From Hyphomicrobiales bacterium (lineage in GTDB: Bacteria > Pseudomonadota > Alphaproteobacteria > Rhizobiales > Rhizobiaceae), in the NCBI GenBank assembly GCA_900471525.1, contig UCEZ01000036.1, forward strand, positions 124,001-188,000: DNA of 64,000 nt, given 5' to 3'. Positions 1 to 8,428 of this stretch are shown in pieces. The notes beneath the pieces are model-generated. The model was not told the DNA's origin, did no database searches, and was given only the letters and a program-made list of their open reading frames with translations. The translations under genes were made by a program, and so were the position numbers. The first letter of the stretch is position 1; each line of letters begins with the position of its first letter.

Positions 1-411
1 ACGATCACCACGGTCCGGACGCGGACCACGGTCGCCGAAGCCGCCACGGTCAGGACGGTCGCCATCGCGGCGCGGACGGTCGTCGCGGTCTCGCTTCTGC
101 ATCATGGCGGACGGGCCGTCTTCATGCTTTTCAACGGCGATGGTCATGTAGCGAAGAACGTCTTCGTTGATGCGCATCTGGCGCTCGATCTCGTGAACGG
201 CCGGTGCCGGAGCATCGATGTCCATCAGAACGTAGTGAGCCTTGCGGTTCTTGTTGATGCGGTACGTCAGGGACTTGAGGCCCCAATTTTCGACGCGCCC
301 GACTTTTCCGCCGTTAGCTTCCAGTACACCCTTGTACTGTTCGACGAGAGCGTCGACCTGCTGTGCGGAAATATCCTGCCGGGCAAGGAATACATGTTCA
401 TAAAGAGCCAT
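1..411 (-). CDS. rpsF: 30S ribosomal protein S6, 5' part (runs off the left edge)
   Basis: S6 binds 16S rRNA together with S18 in the platform of the small ribosomal subunit. The visible 137 residues begin [19 protein letters not shown] and contain the family signature ([18 protein letters not shown], then [11 protein letters not shown]). From about residue 112 the protein continues into an Arg/Asp/Gly-rich low-complexity tail with repeats such as [11 protein letters not shown], still open at base 1, so the C-terminus and any downstream rpsR/rplI lie outside. The ATG at 409-411 follows a purine-rich stretch inside a leader stem. The repetitive look of bases 1-100 is this tail and not a DNA repeat of its own. 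Identity is secure; only the tail length is unknown. Confidence 0.95.
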   Translation of the reverse strand, partial: MALYEHVFLARQDISAQQVDALVEQYKGVLEANGGKVGRVENWGLKSLTYRINKNRKAHYVLMDIDAPAPAVHEIERQMRINEDVLRYMTIAVEKHEDGPSAMMQKRDRDDRPRRDGDRPDRGGFGDRGPRPDRGDR

Positions 412-465
412 GAGGCTTTGCCTTTCTTGCGTTAATCGTCACCCGGAAATCGGCGGCTAAGCCTC
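412..465 (-). promoter_or_regulatory. Probable S6:S18-binding rpsF leader (start-codon stem)
   Basis: In the rpsF transcript GAGGCTTAGCC (bases 465-455) can pair with GGCAAAGCCTC (422-412), 10 of 11 positions, and the second arm ends directly against the ATG. The loop includes CCGCCGATTTCCGGG. Known S6:S18 autoregulatory leaders place a CCG element in such a stem-loop before rpsF. Pairing is seen directly; the function as a feedback site is inferred from the family. Confidence 0.6.
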
Positions 466-633
466 AACGACTGTTCTATTGGCTGCGAACAGCCGGCAAG
501 AAAGTGTTGTTTCGAGACGGTCGAGAGCGGAGACACGGGAGGCTGGACCCCTTTAGGTCCTGACAGGTCTCTTAAGGGAAACCGGCCCTCCGTTCAGCCA
601 CCAGCCAGAAGACCGGGTGTTGCGAACAGCGCG

Positions 634-661
634 CTTATACGCATTTTCGAGCGAGAAGCAA
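634..661 (-). promoter_or_regulatory. Candidate sigma-70 type promoter for rpsF
   Basis: Reading the minus strand, TTGCTT (661-656) and TATAAG (639-634) are separated by 16 bases and lie about 220 bases before the rpsF start. Hexamers are fair matches to the consensus, but alphaproteobacterial promoters are loose, so this is only a candidate. Confidence 0.4.
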
Positions 662-1011
662 GGGGCGGAGGGAAATTAGGGGTGGTACGACGGCTTGCTC
701 GATCTTTCTCTCCACCTTGTTGGGCGCGCGCAGGGCCGGGAAGGGTTCCCTTGTTCCCAGTTTGGGGTTTTCCCCCTCCCCAACGCTCTCGGAGGGGAGG
801 GAGTGGTTCGGCGAGGCGGTCTGCTTGGCCTACCCTCAGTCCTTGTTTAGAGCGGTGGGCGAATGGTTGCTCTCGCCGCGAAGCGCATTTTTCGACCATT
901 TGGCGGTGCTTGGTTATTGCCCGGGTGAAATGACCTGTATGGGCTGGAAAAATTCGGTTTGGCTCATAGTTCAGAAGGAAATGGAAAAACGAAGAGCGAA
1001 AGGACAAAGCA
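662..1011. other. Intergenic, no gene recognised
   Basis: This GC-rich stretch lies between the divergent rpsF and the VOC gene. Open frames here (for example minus 594-1046) have low-complexity, Arg/Pro-rich translations with no family resemblance, so I do not call them. A ribosome binding site (AAAGGAC) ends the stretch just before the ATG at 1012. The region must also carry the promoter for the VOC gene, but I see no clear hexamers. Confidence 0.5.
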
Positions 1012-1485
1012 ATGGCAAAGAACACGATCTGCGTATGGTACGACAAAGACGCCGAAGCTGCCGCCCGCTTCTACGCCGAGACATTTCCCGACAGCGCAGT
1101 GGGGGCCATCCATCTTGCACCTGGAGACTATCCGGACGGTAAGCAGGGAGACGTCCTGGTAGTTGAATTCACAGTTGCGGGTGTTCCCTGTATTGGCCTG
1201 AACGGCGGTTCCGCCTTCAAACACAACGAAGCCTTCTCATTCCAGATCGCAACTGACGATCAGGAAGAAACCGACCGCTACTGGAATGCCATAGTCGGCA
1301 ATGGCGGCAGGGAAAGCGAGTGTGGCTGGTGCAAGGACAAGTGGGGTCTGTCCTGGCAGATCACGCCGCGCGTATTGACCGAAGCGATGGCGGCAGGCGG
1401 TGATCAAGCAAAGCGGGCTTTTGATGCGATGATGACTATGAAGAAGATCGACGTCGCGGTGATCGAAGCGGCTCGGCGCGGTTGA
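1012..1485 (+). CDS. VOC-fold protein of the PhnB / 3-demethylubiquinone methyltransferase-like family
   Basis: A 157-residue cytoplasmic protein with the pattern of the PhnB-like branch of the vicinal oxygen chelate superfamily: FYAETFPDSAVG near residue 21, a GDVLVVEFTVAGVPCIGLNGG strand pair near 47, and YWNAIVGNGGRESECGWCKDKWGLSWQITP near 88-117. Members are often annotated as 3-demethylubiquinone-9 3-methyltransferase, but most have no shown activity. The ATG follows AAAGGACAAAGC. It stands alone, about 600 bp from rpsF and 400 bp from the next gene, so context gives no substrate. Confidence 0.85.
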   Translation: MAKNTICVWYDKDAEAAARFYAETFPDSAVGAIHLAPGDYPDGKQGDVLVVEFTVAGVPCIGLNGGSAFKHNEAFSFQIATDDQEETDRYWNAIVGNGGRESECGWCKDKWGLSWQITPRVLTEAMAAGGDQAKRAFDAMMTMKKIDVAVIEAARRG

Positions 1486-1898
1486 GGCACCACCGCGTCG
1501 GGCAGCACTCTTAAGGCCGACATGAGCAAGCGGATCGCCGGCGAAAGGGGCAGGCGCTCTTTTCGACCGCCTTTCACGCGGCCCCGGGGATTTCGCGCGC
1601 GTTTCGCCAAACCGTCCGGGCACCGGCCCCGCCTCGCCGGTAACGCAAACCGGTGTATCCGTGGCGGGACGGAAGGAGTGTGGCACGCGTGAAGGGCGCG
1701 GGGATGCGTGGGGATGATTTTTACTGTGAAAGGCCGTTTTCGGCCCGAAGTGGCTATTCCCGCAAGGTCCCAAGCCAGACAATAAATCTGGCACGAGCGA
1801 GGAAACAAGAGTAGCTTGCGGAGGCTAGGAGGCTGGCAAATTTCCCGCCCCTAAACCAACGCAATAGCGAGGCCGCTACACCTTTGGGAGAGGTGGCC
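1486..1898. other. Intergenic region upstream of the cyclase fusion
   Basis: No gene is recognised in these 413 bases. The largest opposing frame (minus, 1237-1794) overlaps the VOC gene and translates to Pro/Arg-rich sequence without family features. A small inverted repeat GCCAGA-7 nt-TCTGGC lies at 1774-1792, about 100 bases before the next start, and could be an operator or a weak hairpin. The last bases hold the GGGAGAGG ribosome binding site for the next gene. Confidence 0.45.
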
Positions 1899-4208
1899 AT
1901 GGGAGCAGTTCACGCCGAACGGCGGCTGGTTGCCATTCTTGTCGTCGACATTGTTGGTTATTCGCGACTCATCGAAGCCGACGAGGCCCGGACCCTGGCA
2001 GCAATGAAGGCTTGGCGTTCCGAAATCTTCGATCCCTTTCTGGCGGAGTATCATGGACGCATCGTCAAACTCATGGGCGATGGTGCGGTCGTGGAATTTA
2101 ATTCCGTCGTCGACGCCGTCGCTTGCGCGGTCGCGTCACAAAGCAAGCTTGCTGCGCGCAAAGTGGATGTCGCATCCCAACATCGACTTCTCCTGCGCAT
2201 GGGCATCAATCTCGGCGATGTCGTCGTCGACGGGGAGGATTTGCTGGGCGATGGCGTCAACGTCGCGGCTCGCCTTGAGCAGATGTGTGAGCCGGGAGGA
2301 CTTTTCATCTCTGGCACCGCTTTTGATCACTTGCAGGGCAAGTTCGAATTGCCGTTGGAATTCATTGGCGAGCAGCATGTGAAGAATATCCAGCGGCCCG
2401 TCCGTGTCTACCGGGTGAGGTTCGAGGGAGATACCCGGATTCGGCGCTTCAACGTCAGAAACTTTCGCCCTTGGGGCATTTCGGCTGCTTTGCTCCTCGT
2501 ACTCCTGATCGGCGTTTCCGCGGTCTGGTTGGCCCAGAGGCGTGAGAGTGCCGACGCGGCGTCCGTTGCGCGGATGGCTTTTACGCTGCCCCAAAAGCCC
2601 TCGATCGCCGTCCTGCCATTCGACAATCTGAGTTCTGATGCTGGGCAGAGCTATTTCGCCGACGGAATGACCGACGACCTGATCACTGAACTCTCAAAAC
2701 TGTCTGGCATCTTCGTGATCGCGCGCAACTCGACCTTCGCCTACAAGGGCAAGCCCACCAAGGTGCAGCAGGTGGCCGAGGAACTGGGCGTTCATTACAT
2801 CCTGGAGGGCAGTGTCCGTCGCGAGGGAAACCATGTTCGGGTCAATGCCCAGTTGATCGACGCGATCGACGGACATCACCTCTGGGCTGAGCGATACGAT
2901 GGTGAGATGAGTGGCGTGTTCGGGCTGCAGGACAGGGTGATCGGACAGATCGTATCGACGCTCTCCGTGAGGCTGACGCGTGCTGAACAGAGCGTCGCAG
3001 CAGTGCCGGAAACGACGAATCCGCAAGCTTACGATACTTTACTCCGAGGCTGGGAGCATCTTCGCCGGGACAGCGAGGCGGAAACGGTCACGGCCGCGGC
3101 ATTCTTCCAGAAGGCGATCGTCCTCGATCCGAACTATAGTCGCGCCTATGCGTCACTGGCGGCCGCAAACTGGAGGATTAGCGTTTCATCCTGGGATGTT
3201 TCCCGAAGAGAGAACGCTTCCAGGAACCTGGACAGAAATCTTGCAAAGGCCATGGCGAAGCCGACGTCGCTTGCCTATGCGATATCGGCACAATTGCTTG
3301 CTCAGCAGGGGCGCTATGATGAAGCATTCGCCGACATCGACCGGGCGATGAAGCTCGCGCCGAATGATCCCGACAACCACGTCGGCATGGCGCGGATTCT
3401 CAACGCGACGGGACATGCGGCGGATGCGGAACAGCAAACCCGCCTGGCGATGAGAATTGACCCCCATCCCTCGCAGGCAACGCTGCGCGTGCTCGCAATC
3501 ACGCTCTTCTCCCAGGGAAAGTACGAGGAAGCTGTCGACGCCCTTGAACGCGTGATTGAAAAGAGGTCTGATCTCCGAGAGGACTACGCCACGCTAATAT
3601 CGAGCTACGGGCACCTCGGACGCATTGGCGGCATCCAGGCGCTGATCGACAAGTACAACAAGTTAGCTATGCGCTCGTTATCCGATCCGCTCACCGTCGA
3701 GGAAAGTGCGTTTGACTGGTATGGTAGCGTGTTCAGCTACCATAGACCTTACATTGTGCGCCTGCAGGAAGGACTCCGCACGGCCGGAGTGCCCGAGGGG
3801 GCTGGCACTGACCTCGCCCTTGACGACTACATCAAGTTCATGACGCTGACGAAGGGCGAACTCAGTGTCGACGGAACGATAAAAATCGACGTAGCGGAAG
3901 CAAAGGCGCTCCTCGCACGCGGCGTGCCCTTCATCGACGTGCGTGCCCCGCTCAACTATGACAATGGCCATATCCCTAAGGCTATCAACTTATCGCTGAT
4001 CACCGGCCTATCGAAGGAAAGCCTCGCCAAGGTGGCGGGCAAGGAAGACGAGGTCGCCTTCTATTGTCAGGGCAAGCATTGCCCCTATGCTGCCTATGCT
4101 TCGGCCAAGGCGATTGCCTGGGGCTATACGCGCATCTACTATTTTGCCGGCGGATTTTTGGAGTGGGACGACGAGGGTTATCCTCTTGTGATCGAGGTCA
4201 ACAGGTAG
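1899..4208 (+). CDS. Class III nucleotide cyclase fused to TolB-like, TPR and rhodanese domains
   Basis: A 769-residue membrane-anchored fusion. Residues 9-175 form a class III cyclase homology domain with both metal-binding aspartates (D17 in VVDIVGYS, D61 in LMGDGAVVEF) and the transition-state Asn/Arg pair (N121, R125 in GVNVAARLE), so catalysis looks possible. One membrane segment lies at about 192-213. Residues 233-350 are the TolB/FlgO-like module often joined to such cyclases (SIAVLPFDNLSSD, YFADGMTDDLITELSKL), followed by TPR-like helices to about 610. The C-terminus (about 670-765) is a rhodanese domain (FIDVRAPLNYDNGHIPKAIN) with cysteines C723 and C728 in the active-site loop. The ATG at 1899 is preferred because GGGAGAGG precedes it by five bases; a TTG at 1884 is in frame. 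Whether it makes cAMP or cGMP is not evident. Confidence 0.85.
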   Translation: MGAVHAERRLVAILVVDIVGYSRLIEADEARTLAAMKAWRSEIFDPFLAEYHGRIVKLMGDGAVVEFNSVVDAVACAVASQSKLAARKVDVASQHRLLLRMGINLGDVVVDGEDLLGDGVNVAARLEQMCEPGGLFISGTAFDHLQGKFELPLEFIGEQHVKNIQRPVRVYRVRFEGDTRIRRFNVRNFRPWGISAALLLVLLIGVSAVWLAQRRESADAASVARMAFTLPQKPSIAVLPFDNLSSDAGQSYFADGMTDDLITELSKLSGIFVIARNSTFAYKGKPTKVQQVAEELGVHYILEGSVRREGNHVRVNAQLIDAIDGHHLWAERYDGEMSGVFGLQDRVIGQIVSTLSVRLTRAEQSVAAVPETTNPQAYDTLLRGWEHLRRDSEAETVTAAAFFQKAIVLDPNYSRAYASLAAANWRISVSSWDVSRRENASRNLDRNLAKAMAKPTSLAYAISAQLLAQQGRYDEAFADIDRAMKLAPNDPDNHVGMARILNATGHAADAEQQTRLAMRIDPHPSQATLRVLAITLFSQGKYEEAVDALERVIEKRSDLREDYATLISSYGHLGRIGGIQALIDKYNKLAMRSLSDPLTVEESAFDWYGSVFSYHRPYIVRLQEGLRTAGVPEGAGTDLALDDYIKFMTLTKGELSVDGTIKIDVAEAKALLARGVPFIDVRAPLNYDNGHIPKAINLSLITGLSKESLAKVAGKEDEVAFYCQGKHCPYAAYASAKAIAWGYTRIYYFAGGFLEWDDEGYPLVIEVNR

Positions 4209-4340
4209 CTAGGGCAGCCACATGAAACCCCATGGAGTGCCATACGCCATCCGCGATCTCAGAGATTGCTGCTGGCGCATTTGAGACCCACCTTGCTTTG
4301 CGGTGCGCAGCTTTCCGCCGCGTTCGGTTTGGCCGGCCGG

Positions 4341-4368
4341 TTGCAAATGGCCCTCACGCGACTATTTT
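4341..4368 (+). promoter_or_regulatory. Candidate promoter for the DUF2277 gene
   Basis: TTGCAA (4341-4346) and TATTTT (4363-4368) are 16 bases apart and lie about 50 bases before the ATG at 4419. This is a moderate match only. Confidence 0.3.
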
Positions 4369-4418
4369 TGTATGCTTCGTCACCCTCAATGGCAGAGAAA
4401 AGCGCCCAGGAGCAAGTC

Positions 4419-4685
4419 ATGTGCCGAAACATCAAACCCCTGTTCAATTTTGATCCGCCAGCGACGAACGAGGAGATTCATGATGCCGCGCTTCAGTTCG
4501 TGCGCAAGGTGAGCGGAACGACCAAACCATCGAAACGCAATGAGGCTGCGTTCGAGCGTGCGGTCAACTCGGTCGCGGCTTGCGCCCGCGAACTGCTTGA
4601 TTCGCTGGAAACGTCCCAACCCCCTCGCGATCGCGAGGAGGTAGCCGCAAAGGCGCGCGCGAGATCAGCGGTCCGGTTCGCGTAA
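4419..4685 (+). CDS. DUF2277 family protein
   Basis: An 88-residue protein starting MCRNIKPLFNFDPPATNEEI, the hallmark N-terminus of DUF2277, followed by an Ala/Arg-rich helical region (AALQFVRKVSG, AFERAVNSVAACARELLDSLE). The function of the family is unknown. The ATG at 4419 is chosen because AGGAG lies seven bases upstream and because family members begin exactly with MCRN; the frame is open further upstream to 4266, but that extension has no such support. It sits between the cyclase fusion and a convergent aldo-keto reductase, with no sign of an operon. Confidence 0.85.
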   Translation: MCRNIKPLFNFDPPATNEEIHDAALQFVRKVSGTTKPSKRNEAAFERAVNSVAACARELLDSLETSQPPRDREEVAAKARARSAVRFA

Positions 4686-4795
4686 AGGAGCCCTGTCACG
4701 CGCCGGCTGATCGATGGGGCAGGAAGCGCGCGATAGTGTTTGATCTTGATGGGATGGCTGTCTTTGTGCGTAAATCGGCCCTCCAGTCCGCCTCC

Positions 4796-5839
4796 TCAAA
4801 TCGGCGCCGGATACATCTTGTGCAGCCGCGCAATCCCCCTCAACACCTCCGCCGACAGCACGACATCCTTCGCCCCGATATCCGTCTTCAGCTGCGCCAT
4901 GCTCGTCGCCCCGATGATCACCGAGGTCATGAACGGGCGTGTCAGGCTGAAGGCGAGTTGCATCTGGGCGAGGTCCAGATTGTGCTCGCGGGCGAGCGCT
5001 GCGTAGGCGGCGACGGCGGGTTCCTGGTATTCGGTATAGCGGCCGCCGAGGTCGCCGTTGATGGAGAGGCGGGAGCCTTCAGGGCGGGCGCCGTTCAGGT
5101 ATTTGCCGGTCATCAGGCCGGCGGCAAGCGGCGAATAGGCGAGCAGGCCGATATCCTCGTGGTGGCTGACTTCGGCAAGGTCGAGGTCGAAGGCGCGGTA
5201 GAGGAAGTTGTATTCGTTCTGCAGCGAGGCGATGCGCGGAAGCCCGCGTTTCTCGGCAAGCGACAGCATCTTCATCGTGCCCCACGCGGTGTCGTTGGAC
5301 AGCCCGATGGCGCGGACCTTGCCTTCCTTGACGAAGGCGCCAAGCGTCTCGAGGACGGCGAGGAGGTCTTCGACGGTCGCGGATGTCTCCTGATGCGAGG
5401 GATCGTAGGTCCATGCCTGGCGGAAATGGTAGTGGCCGCGGTTCGGCCAGTGCATCTGGTAGAGATCGACATGATCGGTCTGCAGCCGCTTCAGGCTGAT
5501 TTCCAGCGCCTCGCGCATGGTTTTCGGGCTGGCCGGCGTGCCGCCGCGGATATAGGGCCGGCCGGGGCCAGCGACCTTGGTGGCGACGACGATGTCGTTG
5601 CGCTTGCCGCTCTTCTTCAGCCAGGTGCCGATATAGTCTTCGGTGAGCCCCATCGTCTCGGGGCCGGCCGGCGTGACGGGATAGAGCTCGGCGGTGTCGA
5701 AGAAGTTGATGCCCTCGCCGACGGCGTAGTCCATCTGTTCATGGGCCTCGGCCTCGGTGTTCTGCGTGCCCCAGGTCATGGTGCCCAGGCAGATTTCGGA
5801 AACTTTGATGCCGGTGCGGCCGAGTGTCTTGTAGCGCAT
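4796..5839 (-). CDS. tas: Tas-like NADP(H)-dependent aldo-keto reductase
   Basis: 347 residues, the same length as E. coli Tas, with similar sequence throughout. The catalytic tetrad of the aldo-keto reductases is visible: Asp in FFDTAELY, Tyr in the same motif, Lys in VVATKVAGPG and His in DLYQMHWP. The cofactor end shows GLSNDTAWG and SVIIGATSMAQLKTDI. Tas-type enzymes reduce aldehydes or ketones, but the physiological substrate is not known here. The gene is monocistronic and divergent from fabD with a 224-bp gap. The identification as the Tas subfamily is good; the function is inferred. Confidence 0.9.
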   Translation of the reverse strand: MRYKTLGRTGIKVSEICLGTMTWGTQNTEAEAHEQMDYAVGEGINFFDTAELYPVTPAGPETMGLTEDYIGTWLKKSGKRNDIVVATKVAGPGRPYIRGGTPASPKTMREALEISLKRLQTDHVDLYQMHWPNRGHYHFRQAWTYDPSHQETSATVEDLLAVLETLGAFVKEGKVRAIGLSNDTAWGTMKMLSLAEKRGLPRIASLQNEYNFLYRAFDLDLAEVSHHEDIGLLAYSPLAAGLMTGKYLNGARPEGSRLSINGDLGGRYTEYQEPAVAAYAALAREHNLDLAQMQLAFSLTRPFMTSVIIGATSMAQLKTDIGAKDVVLSAEVLRGIARLHKMYPAPI

Positions 5840-6063
5840 GGAAGGTGCCTCGATCTTTGCTCGGCGGCGAATGTAGAGGCTGTTTGCTGCAGTGCAAGGA
5901 AAAAGCGGATGCCGTGCACAGGTGCGGCTTCGGGCGCTGAAAGCTTGACTCGGGCATCAGGAATGTGAATGGAGAGGAAAAAGCCGGTTAATGCCTTATG
6001 TTTGCCGGTAAAGAGTTGGAATGAAACGGCGCGGCTCGAGCGCGCAGGACGAGGAAAAACCTC

Positions 6064-7008
6064 ATGGCAATCGCATTCACATTTCCAGGACAAGGTAGCC
6101 AGGCGCTCGGCATGGGCAAGGATCTGGCCGATGCCTTTCCGGAGGCCGCGGCCGTTTTCGCCGAAGTCGATGAAGCGCTCGGCGAAAAGCTCTCCGACAT
6201 CATGTGGAACGGCCCGGAAGAAACGCTGACGCTGACGGCCAATGCCCAGCCGGCGCTGATGGCGGTGTCCATCGCGGCACTGCGGGTCCTTGAGGCAAAG
6301 GGTCTCGACCTGAAGGCGAAGGTTTCCTACGTCGCCGGCCATTCGCTCGGCGAGTATTCCGCACTCTGTGCCGCCGGCACGTTTTCGCTCGCCGACACGG
6401 CGCGGCTCCTGCGCATCCGCGGTAATGCCATGCAGGCTGCGGTACCCGTCGGAAAGGGCGCGATGGCGGCGATCATCGGGCTGGAGCATTCGGATGTCGA
6501 TGCTGTCTGCAAGGAGGCCTTGGCACTCGGCGCCTGCCAGATCGCCAATGACAATGGTGGTGGCCAGCTGGTCATTTCCGGTGAGAAGGCCGCGGTCGAA
6601 AAGGCCGCCGCTCTGGCAACGGAGAAGGGCGCCAAGCGCGCCATCCTGCTGCCGGTTTCCGCCCCCTTCCATTCGACGCTGATGGCGCCGGCTGCCGACG
6701 CCATGCGCGCGGCGCTGGCAACGGTTGCAAAGAGCAATCCGGTCGTGCCGCTGATCGCCAATGTGCGCGCAGCCCCCGTGACCGATGCGGGCGAGATCGC
6801 CGGTCTTCTGGTCGAGCAGGTCACCGGCCAGGTCCGCTGGCGCGAGACCGTCGAATGGTTTGCCGCCCATGATGTGACGACGCTGTACGAGATCGGCTCC
6901 GGCAAGGTGCTGACCGGCCTGGCGCGCCGCATCGACAAGACCGTGACCGGCATTGCCGTCAACTCTCCCGCCGACATCGACGCGGCGCTTCAAACTCTGC
7001 TCGGCTGA
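6064..7008 (+). CDS. fabD: Malonyl-CoA:ACP transacylase
   Basis: Transfers the malonyl group from CoA to acyl carrier protein to feed fatty acid elongation. 314 residues, usual length. It begins MAIAFTFPGQGSQALGMG, carries the nucleophile serine in AGHSLGEYSA (near residue 92) and the catalytic histidine in SAPFHSTLM near residue 201. The C-terminal VEWFAAHDVTTLYEIGSGKVL is also typical. It is the first gene of the fabD-fabG-acpP-fabF cluster, 27 bases before fabG and read in the same direction, so the two are probably co-transcribed. Confidence 0.98.
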   Translation: MAIAFTFPGQGSQALGMGKDLADAFPEAAAVFAEVDEALGEKLSDIMWNGPEETLTLTANAQPALMAVSIAALRVLEAKGLDLKAKVSYVAGHSLGEYSALCAAGTFSLADTARLLRIRGNAMQAAVPVGKGAMAAIIGLEHSDVDAVCKEALALGACQIANDNGGGQLVISGEKAAVEKAAALATEKGAKRAILLPVSAPFHSTLMAPAADAMRAALATVAKSNPVVPLIANVRAAPVTDAGEIAGLLVEQVTGQVRWRETVEWFAAHDVTTLYEIGSGKVLTGLARRIDKTVTGIAVNSPADIDAALQTLLG

Positions 7009-7035
7009 GCCGAAACTCTATAAGGACCCAGGACC

Positions 7036-7773
7036 ATGTTCGATCTGTCTGGCCGCAAGGCCCTCGTCACCGGCGCATCCGGCGGCATCGGCGAAGAGAT
7101 TGCCCGCATCCTGCATGCGCAGGGCGCCACTGTCGGCCTGCACGGCACCCGCGTCGAAAAGCTTGAGGAGGTCGCCCATTCGCTGGGCGAGCGCGTCCAT
7201 CTGTTTCCGGCCAACCTGGCCGACCGCGACGCAGTCAAGGCGCTGGGCGAAAAGGCGGAAGCCGAACTCGGCGGCGTCGATATTCTCGTCAACAATGCCG
7301 GGATCACCAAGGACGGCCTGTTCGTGCGCATGAGCGACGAGGACTGGGACGCCGTTCTGGAAGTCAACCTCACCTCCGTCTTCCGGCTGACCCGCGAGCT
7401 GACGCATCCGATGATGCGCCGCCGCCATGGCCGCATCATCAACATCACCTCGATCGTCGGCGTCACCGGCAATCCGGGCCAGGCCAACTACTGCGCCGCC
7501 AAGGCCGGCATGATCGGCTTTTCCAAGTCGCTCGCACAGGAGATCGCGACGCGCAACGTTACGGTCAACTGCGTCGCGCCCGGTTTCATCGAAAGCGCCA
7601 TGACCGGCAAGCTGAATGACAAGCAGAAGGACGCCATCATGGGCGCCATCCCGATGAAGCGGATGGGAACGGGTGGCGAAGTCGCCTCGGCCGTTGCTTA
7701 TCTGGCTTCCAATGAGGCGGGTTACGTCACCGGCCAGACCATCCACGTCAACGGCGGCATGGCGATGATCTGA
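7036..7773 (+). CDS. fabG: 3-oxoacyl-ACP reductase
   Basis: Reduces 3-ketoacyl-ACP with NADPH in the first reductive step of type II fatty acid synthesis. A 245-residue classical short-chain dehydrogenase: TGASGGIGEEIA nucleotide loop at about 12, NNAG at about 86, the catalytic Ser in NITSIVGVTGNPGQ and YCAAKAGMIGFSK with Tyr and Lys. The end VTGQTIHVNGGMAMI is the FabG tail. The start is preceded by AAGGACCCAGGACC. A 315-bp gap to acpP suggests acpP also has its own promoter. Confidence 0.97.
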   Translation: MFDLSGRKALVTGASGGIGEEIARILHAQGATVGLHGTRVEKLEEVAHSLGERVHLFPANLADRDAVKALGEKAEAELGGVDILVNNAGITKDGLFVRMSDEDWDAVLEVNLTSVFRLTRELTHPMMRRRHGRIINITSIVGVTGNPGQANYCAAKAGMIGFSKSLAQEIATRNVTVNCVAPGFIESAMTGKLNDKQKDAIMGAIPMKRMGTGGEVASAVAYLASNEAGYVTGQTIHVNGGMAMI

Positions 7774-8088
7774 GGGCCGTCAAAGGCCTGTGCCACCGCG
7801 TTTTCCCGCCAATGCGGGACGTGGAGGTGAAATACCGGGAATTGCATGTTGACCAAGGCAATGTCAGCCATTTTCGGACTTTGCGGCAGACTTAAACCGT
7901 GTTAAGCGGGCCATGACTGTGCGCAGTCGATCGGAAGATACGAGGTATACGCTTAGCTTTGGCAGGCGTGGTTTGCCCGCTTCCGGTTGAAGGAATTGCC
8001 GGGCAGATCGTCTTGATCTACCAGGCGTTAATAGGGTACCGATGTCAGAACGGCATCGTTGAGAAAAACAAAGGTCGAGGAATCCGAC
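7774..8088. other. fabG-acpP intergenic region, likely acpP promoter region
   Basis: 315 bases with no credible gene. A minus frame (7864-8466) crosses it but is the shadow of acpP at its other end. acpP is normally among the most strongly transcribed genes, so a promoter is expected; loose TTGACC and TATACG-like hexamers exist, but none forms a convincing pair at proper spacing. No intrinsic terminator is visible after fabG. Confidence 0.4.
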
Positions 8089-8325
8089 ATGAGCGACGTA
8101 GCAGAACGCGTAAAGAAAATTGTTATTGATCATCTTGGCGTCGATGCCGAAAAGGTTTCGGAAGGCGCAAGCTTTATCGACGATCTGGGCGCTGACTCGC
8201 TCGACACCGTCGAACTGGTCATGGCATTCGAAGAAGAGTTCGGCGTCGAAATTCCCGACGATGCAGCGGATTCGATCCTGACGGTCGGCGACGCTGTCAA
8301 GTTCATCGAAAAGGCACAGGCCTGA
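8089..8325 (+). CDS. acpP: Acyl carrier protein
   Basis: 78 residues, highly acidic, carrying growing acyl chains on a phosphopantetheine arm. The attachment serine is in [19 protein letters not shown] (about residue 37). The ATG at 8089 is chosen over an in-frame upstream start at 8059 because it gives the canonical [19 protein letters not shown]-terminus and follows AGGTCGAGGAATCCGAC. It lies between fabG and fabF, the usual position in alphaproteobacteria and many others. Confidence 0.98.
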   Translation: MSDVAERVKKIVIDHLGVDAEKVSEGASFIDDLGADSLDTVELVMAFEEEFGVEIPDDAADSILTVGDAVKFIEKAQA

Positions 8326-8428
8326 TATCAGGCCGTGTTCGGGCGGGGCGCCATGCGGCCCGCCTCTCGTCCCCTCAGGGGACCAGCTTCCCGTTTCGGG
8401 AGCAACAAGCGTGATCAAGGAAAGCCCG

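Noticed and set aside
1..120. Apparent tandem repeats near the left edge
   Set aside because: They are the codons of the Arg/Asp-rich S6 tail; no independent repeat element is needed to explain them.
594..1046. 150-codon minus-strand frame upstream of rpsF
   Set aside because: Low-complexity translation and no ribosome site; the region is better read as the rpsF promoter and spacer.
1237..1794. 185-codon minus-strand frame between the VOC and cyclase genes
   Set aside because: Half overlaps the VOC gene; Pro/Arg-rich translation with no family or ribosome site.
4736..5968. 410-codon plus-strand frame
   Set aside because: Antisense shadow of the Tas-like reductase, which has all catalytic residues.
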